The position numbers and the translations under genes are program-made. DNA of 64,000 nucleotides, from NCBI GenBank assembly GCA_026874595.1, contig CM049312.1, positions 24,547,956 through 24,611,955 on the forward strand. The letters are read 5' to 3'. A model generated the notes under the pieces. The model saw nothing but the letters and a program-made list of their open reading frames with translations. It was not told where the DNA came from and did not search any database. Positions 60,627 to 64,000 of this stretch are shown one piece after another. Position 1 is the stretch's first letter. Every line of letters starts with the position of its first letter. This stretch comes from Sipunculus nudus. Its lineage: Eukaryota; Annelida; Sipuncula; Golfingiida; Sipunculidae.

Positions 60627-60984
60627 CTGTGAGAAAATATTTTATCATGATATCAGTGGATCAGTACTTCTATTCGCTGACAAATATACATAAATTACAG
60701 AATTCATTAATAATATGTTTGCTGAATATCAAAAATTGAGGAAAAGTATATATTTTTACTAATATTCTAGAAGTCCGACACTTTCGATAAATAAGTGACA
60801 CTTGTCAAATAATGCATTGTACCACCTATATTAAGGGCAATGATGTCTTTTTTTATGCAAAATACAAACCAGATACAATATCAATTTACAGAATTTATGT
60901 TGAATGAGCATTCTTGTTGTTACCCATAACCCGTGATTAAAACAGGTTCTGTTAGAAGAAAGAAAACAATAATTGAGCTTTTAC

Positions 60985-61164
60985 CAAGACAGTCCAGAAG
61001 TTCAGGCTCCCAAGTCAGGTTCTCGGTGCACCTCACCGTGCTCGCCTTGTTCCCGTTAGGAAACACGTAACTTCCCGTACATTCTATCGTGACTTCCGCC
61101 CCAATGTGTCTTGCTTTGCCTAATGTATTTGCATTCCTAATTTCTGGTGGTTTTACACAATTAT
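60985..61164 (-). CDS. CCP/sushi exon 1 of gene A
   Basis: 180-bp exon between acceptor ...TTTTGCAG and donor G|GTAAAAG, phase 1 on both sides. It encodes a complete CCP module: first Cys in DNCVKPP, second in VTIECTGSYVFPNG, third in VRCTEN, Trp in LTWEPE, last Cys in LDCL. In this family Cys1-Cys3 and Cys2-Cys4 form disulphides and the Trp packs the core. It follows the mucin exon directly, so it is the membrane-distal end of the CCP array. Confidence 0.88.
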
Positions 61165-61646
61165 CTGCAAAATATAGTTGTTCTCCAGCATTACAAGCCC
61201 TTTGAACCTGTTATTAAATAAATACAATAACAGATATATGATAAACGGAGCTTTTTATCGATTATTATGAAGAAAAAATATTTTGTTGTGCTAACTTGAA
61301 TTAAACATGAAGGTTATAGTTGATGGTTAATATGTAAATTATATTCTACGTAGGTATTGTACACAAGCCATTTACATAAAATAAGAACTCTTAATGTTTC
61401 TCTCCTCTGAAGTTCATTTCTATCGACCTATCCAAAACATCCTTTATGTGTTGATTTAAATATATAAATGTTCTTCGCTAGATTATGATAAATAATCATA
61501 TCAGTTTTAAAAAAAAAATAGAAGAAGTTTCAACTCCATTAAAAATATTAAAATACTGAATTTTCGGACATGCCGTCGGATGTGCAGGTTATGTAATCCA
61601 CAGTGTACTTTTAATTGTATAAAATAGATATATCTTGTCTACTTAC

Positions 61647-64000
61647 CTGCGGGAAAGATGTCTGTCTCAGGAGTAGAAGGGCCCCGGAAATCCTGAGTGG
61701 TTTCCGCTCTGTTTGTGATACTCGGTGAGCTGTCGGCGGGAGTAGATCTAACCGTGGTAGTTGGAGTGGTTTCCTTGACTGAGTTCGTGGTACTCGGTGA
61801 GCTATCCGCGGGAGTAGATGGAACCGTGGTAGTTGGAGTGGTTTCCTTGACTGAGTGCGTGGCACTCGTTGAGCTATCCACGGGAGATGAAGGAACACTG
61901 GCCGTTGGAGTGGGGTTCTCTGCTGTGTTTGTTGTACTCGGTGACCTGTCCGTGGAAGTAGATTGAACTGTGGCAGTTGGGGTTGTGTCCTTTGCTGTGT
62001 TCGTTGTTCTTGGTGAGCTATACGTGGGAGTAGAAGGAACACTGGCAGTTAGGGTGGGTTTCTCAGCTGTGTTTGTTGCACTCGTGGAGCTGTCCACGGG
62101 AGTAGAAGGAACATTGGCAGTTGGGGTTGTTTCCTTTGCCGTGTTGGTTGTTCTTGGTGAGCTATACGTGGGAGTAGAAGGAACACTGGCAGTTAGGGTG
62201 GGTTTCTCAGCTGTGTTTGTTGCACTCGTGGAGCTGTCCACGGGAATAGAAGGAACATTGGCAGTTGGGGTTGTTTCCTTTGCCGTGTTGGTTGTTCTTG
62301 GTGAGCTATACGTGGGAGTAGAAGGAACACTGGCAGTTAGGGTGGGTTTCTCAGCTGTGTTTGTTGCACTCGTGGAGCTGTCCACGGGAGTAGAAGGAAC
62401 ATTGGCAGTTGGGGTTGTTTCCTTTGCCGTGTTGGTTGTTCTTGGTGAACTATACGTGGGAGTAGAAGGAACACTGGCAGTTAGGGTGGGTTTCTCAGCT
62501 GTGTTTGTTGCACTCGTGGAGCTGTCCACGGGAGTAGAAGGAACAGAGGCAGTTGGGGTTGTTTCCTTTGCCGTGTTGGTTGTTCTTGGTGAGCTATACG
62601 TGGGAGTAGAAGGAACACTGGCAGTTAGGGTGGGTTTCTCAGCTGTGTTTGTTGCACTCGTGGAGCTGTCCACGGGAGTAGAAGGAACAGAGGCAGTTGG
62701 GGTTGTTTCCTTTGCCGTGTTGGTTGTTCTTGGTGAGCTATACGTGGGAGTAGAAGGAACACTGGCAGTTAGGGTGGGTTTCTCAGCTGTGTTTGTTGCA
62801 CTCGTGGAGCTGTCCACGGGAGTAGAAGGAACATTGGCAGTTGGGGTTGTGTCCTTTGCCGTGTTGGTTGTTCTTGGTGAGCTATACGTGGGAGTAGAAG
62901 GAACACTGGCAGTTAGGGTGGGTTTCTCAGCTGTGTTTGTTGCACTCGTGGAGCTGTCCACGGGAGTAGAAGGAACATTGGCAGTTGGGGTTGTTTCCTT
63001 TGCCGTGTTGGTTGTTCTTGGTGAGCTATACGTGGGAGTAGAAGGAACACTGGCAGTTAGGGTGGGTTTCTCAGCTGTGTTTGTTGCACTCGTGGAGCTG
63101 TCCACGGGAGTAGAAGGAACAGAGGCAGTTAGGGTGGGTTTCTCAGCTGTGTTTGTTGCACTCGTGGAGCTGTCCACGGGAGTAGAAGGAACATTGGCAG
63201 TTGGGGTTGTTTCCTTTGCCGTGTTGGTTGTTCTTGGTGAGCTATACGTGGGAGTAGAAGGAACACTGGCAGTTAGGGTGGGTTTCTCAGCTGTGTTTGT
63301 TGCACTCGTGGAGCTGTCCACGGGAGTAGAAGGAACATTGGCAGTTGGGGTTGTTTCCTTTGCCGTGTTGGTTGTTCTTGGTGAGCTATACGTGGGAGTA
63401 GAAGGAACACTGGCAGTAAGGGTGGGTTTCTCAGCTGTGTTTGTTCCACTCGTGGAGCTGTCCACGGGAGTAGAAGGAACATTGGCAGTTGGGGTTGTTT
63501 CCTTTGCCGTGTTGGTTGTTCTTGGTGAGCTATACGTGGGAGTAGAAGGAACACTGGCAGTTAGGGTGGGTTTCTCAGCTGTGTTTGTTGCACTCGTGGA
63601 GCTGTCCACGGGAGTAGAAGGAACATTGGCAGTTGGGGTTGTTTCCTTTGCCGTGTTGGTTGTTCTTGGTGAGCTATACGTGGGAGTAGAAGGAACACTG
63701 GCAGTTAGGGTGGGTTTCTCAGCTGTGTTTGTTGCACTCGTGGAGCTGTCCACGGGAGTAGAAGGAACATTGGCAGTTGGGGTTGTTTCCTTTGCCGTGT
63801 TGGTTGTTCTTGGTGAGCTATACGTGGGAGTAGAAGGAACACTGGCAGTTAGGGTGGGTTTCTCAGCTGTGTTTGTTGCACTCGTGGAGCTGTCCACGGG
63901 AGTAGAAGGAACATTGGCAGTTGGGGTTGTTTCCTTTGCCGTGTTGGTTGTTCTTGGTGAGCTATACGTGGGAGTAGAAGGAACACTGGCAGTTAGGGTG
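61647..64000 (-). CDS. Mucin-like Thr/Ser/Pro repeat exon of gene A (open at right edge)
   Basis: Continuous minus-strand reading frame from the window edge to a donor (GCA G|GTAAGT) at 61647, at least 784 codons. It is almost entirely Thr, Ser, Pro and Ala, with no Cys. The core is a 144-bp higher-order repeat made of two 24-residue halves, recognisable as TNTAEKPTLTASVPSTP and TNTAKETTPTANVPSTP. About 14 near-identical copies fill 62050-64000. At about 63110-63190 one copy lacks its second half. The last 130 residues (61647-62050) are degenerate units. This composition is typical of densely O-glycosylated mucin stalks that hold binding domains away from the membrane. The exon ends in phase 1 and joins the CCP exon at 61164. 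Long open frames in other registers of the same DNA are by-products of the repeat. Confidence 0.9.

Larger units (their letters stand above)
45156..64000 (-). other. Gene A: mucin-CCP-transmembrane gene (5' end outside window)
   Basis: Inferred gene model read right to left. Exons: 64000(open)-61647 mucin-like, 61164-60985, 60626-60441, 58745-58596, 58124-57939, 57230-57048, 56333-56148, 52244-52062, 51658-51479, 47618-47430 and 46154-45972 (ten CCP modules), then 45388-45156 transmembrane plus stop. Every junction has AG acceptor and GT donor and every joint is phase 1, so the frame stays open for about 1,460 codons from the window edge to the stop. CCP (sushi) modules are known from complement regulators and adhesion proteins. 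Mucin repeats give an extended O-glycosylated stalk. The start codon and signal peptide must lie beyond 64000. By comparison with gene B they may be preceded by TSP1 exons (inference). No named orthologue was recognised. Confidence 0.85.

Noticed and set aside
61611-63554. Long alternative-frame open stretches (for example Leu/Pro/Arg-rich)
   Set aside because: Produced by the 144-bp mucin repeat read in another register. The Thr/Ser/Pro frame joins correctly to CCP exon 1.
61647-64000. CRISPR-like or satellite array
   Set aside because: Regular repeats have no variable spacers, keep an open reading frame and join by splice sites to CCP exons, so this is a coding mucin exon.

Overview
Eukaryotic, AT-rich genomic DNA with long introns, GT-AG splicing, many (AT)n microsatellites and dense short transposons. 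A marine invertebrate, most likely a bivalve mollusc, is the best guess. The reasons are the tandem-core repeats ending in ACGG-type microsatellite (resembling bivalve 'pearl' elements), the tRNA-derived SINEs, and the mucin/CCP/TSP1 extracellular genes. Species was not determined.

All convincing coding sequence is on the minus strand. It forms two consecutive multi-exon genes for modular extracellular proteins. Gene A enters at the right edge (64000) and ends at a stop codon at 45156. It has a very large Thr/Ser/Pro mucin-like exon (61647 to beyond 64000, a homogenised 144-bp repeat), ten CCP/sushi exons (61164 down to 45972), and a last exon with one transmembrane helix, a Lys-rich stop-transfer and a short tail ending Ser-Lys-Val. 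Gene B begins at 41182 with a signal-peptide exon and runs off the left edge. It has seven thrombospondin type 1 (TSP1) exons (27414 down to 9882), possibly one odd exon at 20447-20626, a Thr/Ser-rich exon made of 60-bp repeats (8666-9373), a CCP exon, a half-CCP exon and a further CCP exon (1447-1635). That last exon matches the penultimate CCP exon of gene A: both are 189 bp and about half of the residues are identical without gaps. The two genes therefore look like tandem paralogues. By analogy, gene A probably has a signal peptide and TSP1 exons to the right of the window, and gene B probably has a final CCP and a membrane anchor to the left.

Every internal exon starts and ends in phase 1, so exons can be skipped, duplicated or shuffled without breaking frame. 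The protein chain (adhesive TSP1 array, mucin stalk, CCP array, membrane anchor) suggests a cell-surface recognition, adhesion or complement-control-like protein. No specific function can be assigned from sequence alone.

Introns and the roughly 4-kb gap between the genes hold mobile DNA. There are LTR-like units in four places (one with a 10-bp-flanked nested insertion), a non-autonomous Helitron with hairpin and CTAG end, pearl-like tandem elements carrying a recurrent GGTGGCGCCACC palindrome, tRNA-derived SINEs (one tRNA-like segment flanked by a 23-bp direct repeat), a 125-bp foldback hairpin, a GC-rich island full of CGTACG-like words, and many compound microsatellites. No protein-coding transposase or reverse transcriptase was recognised.
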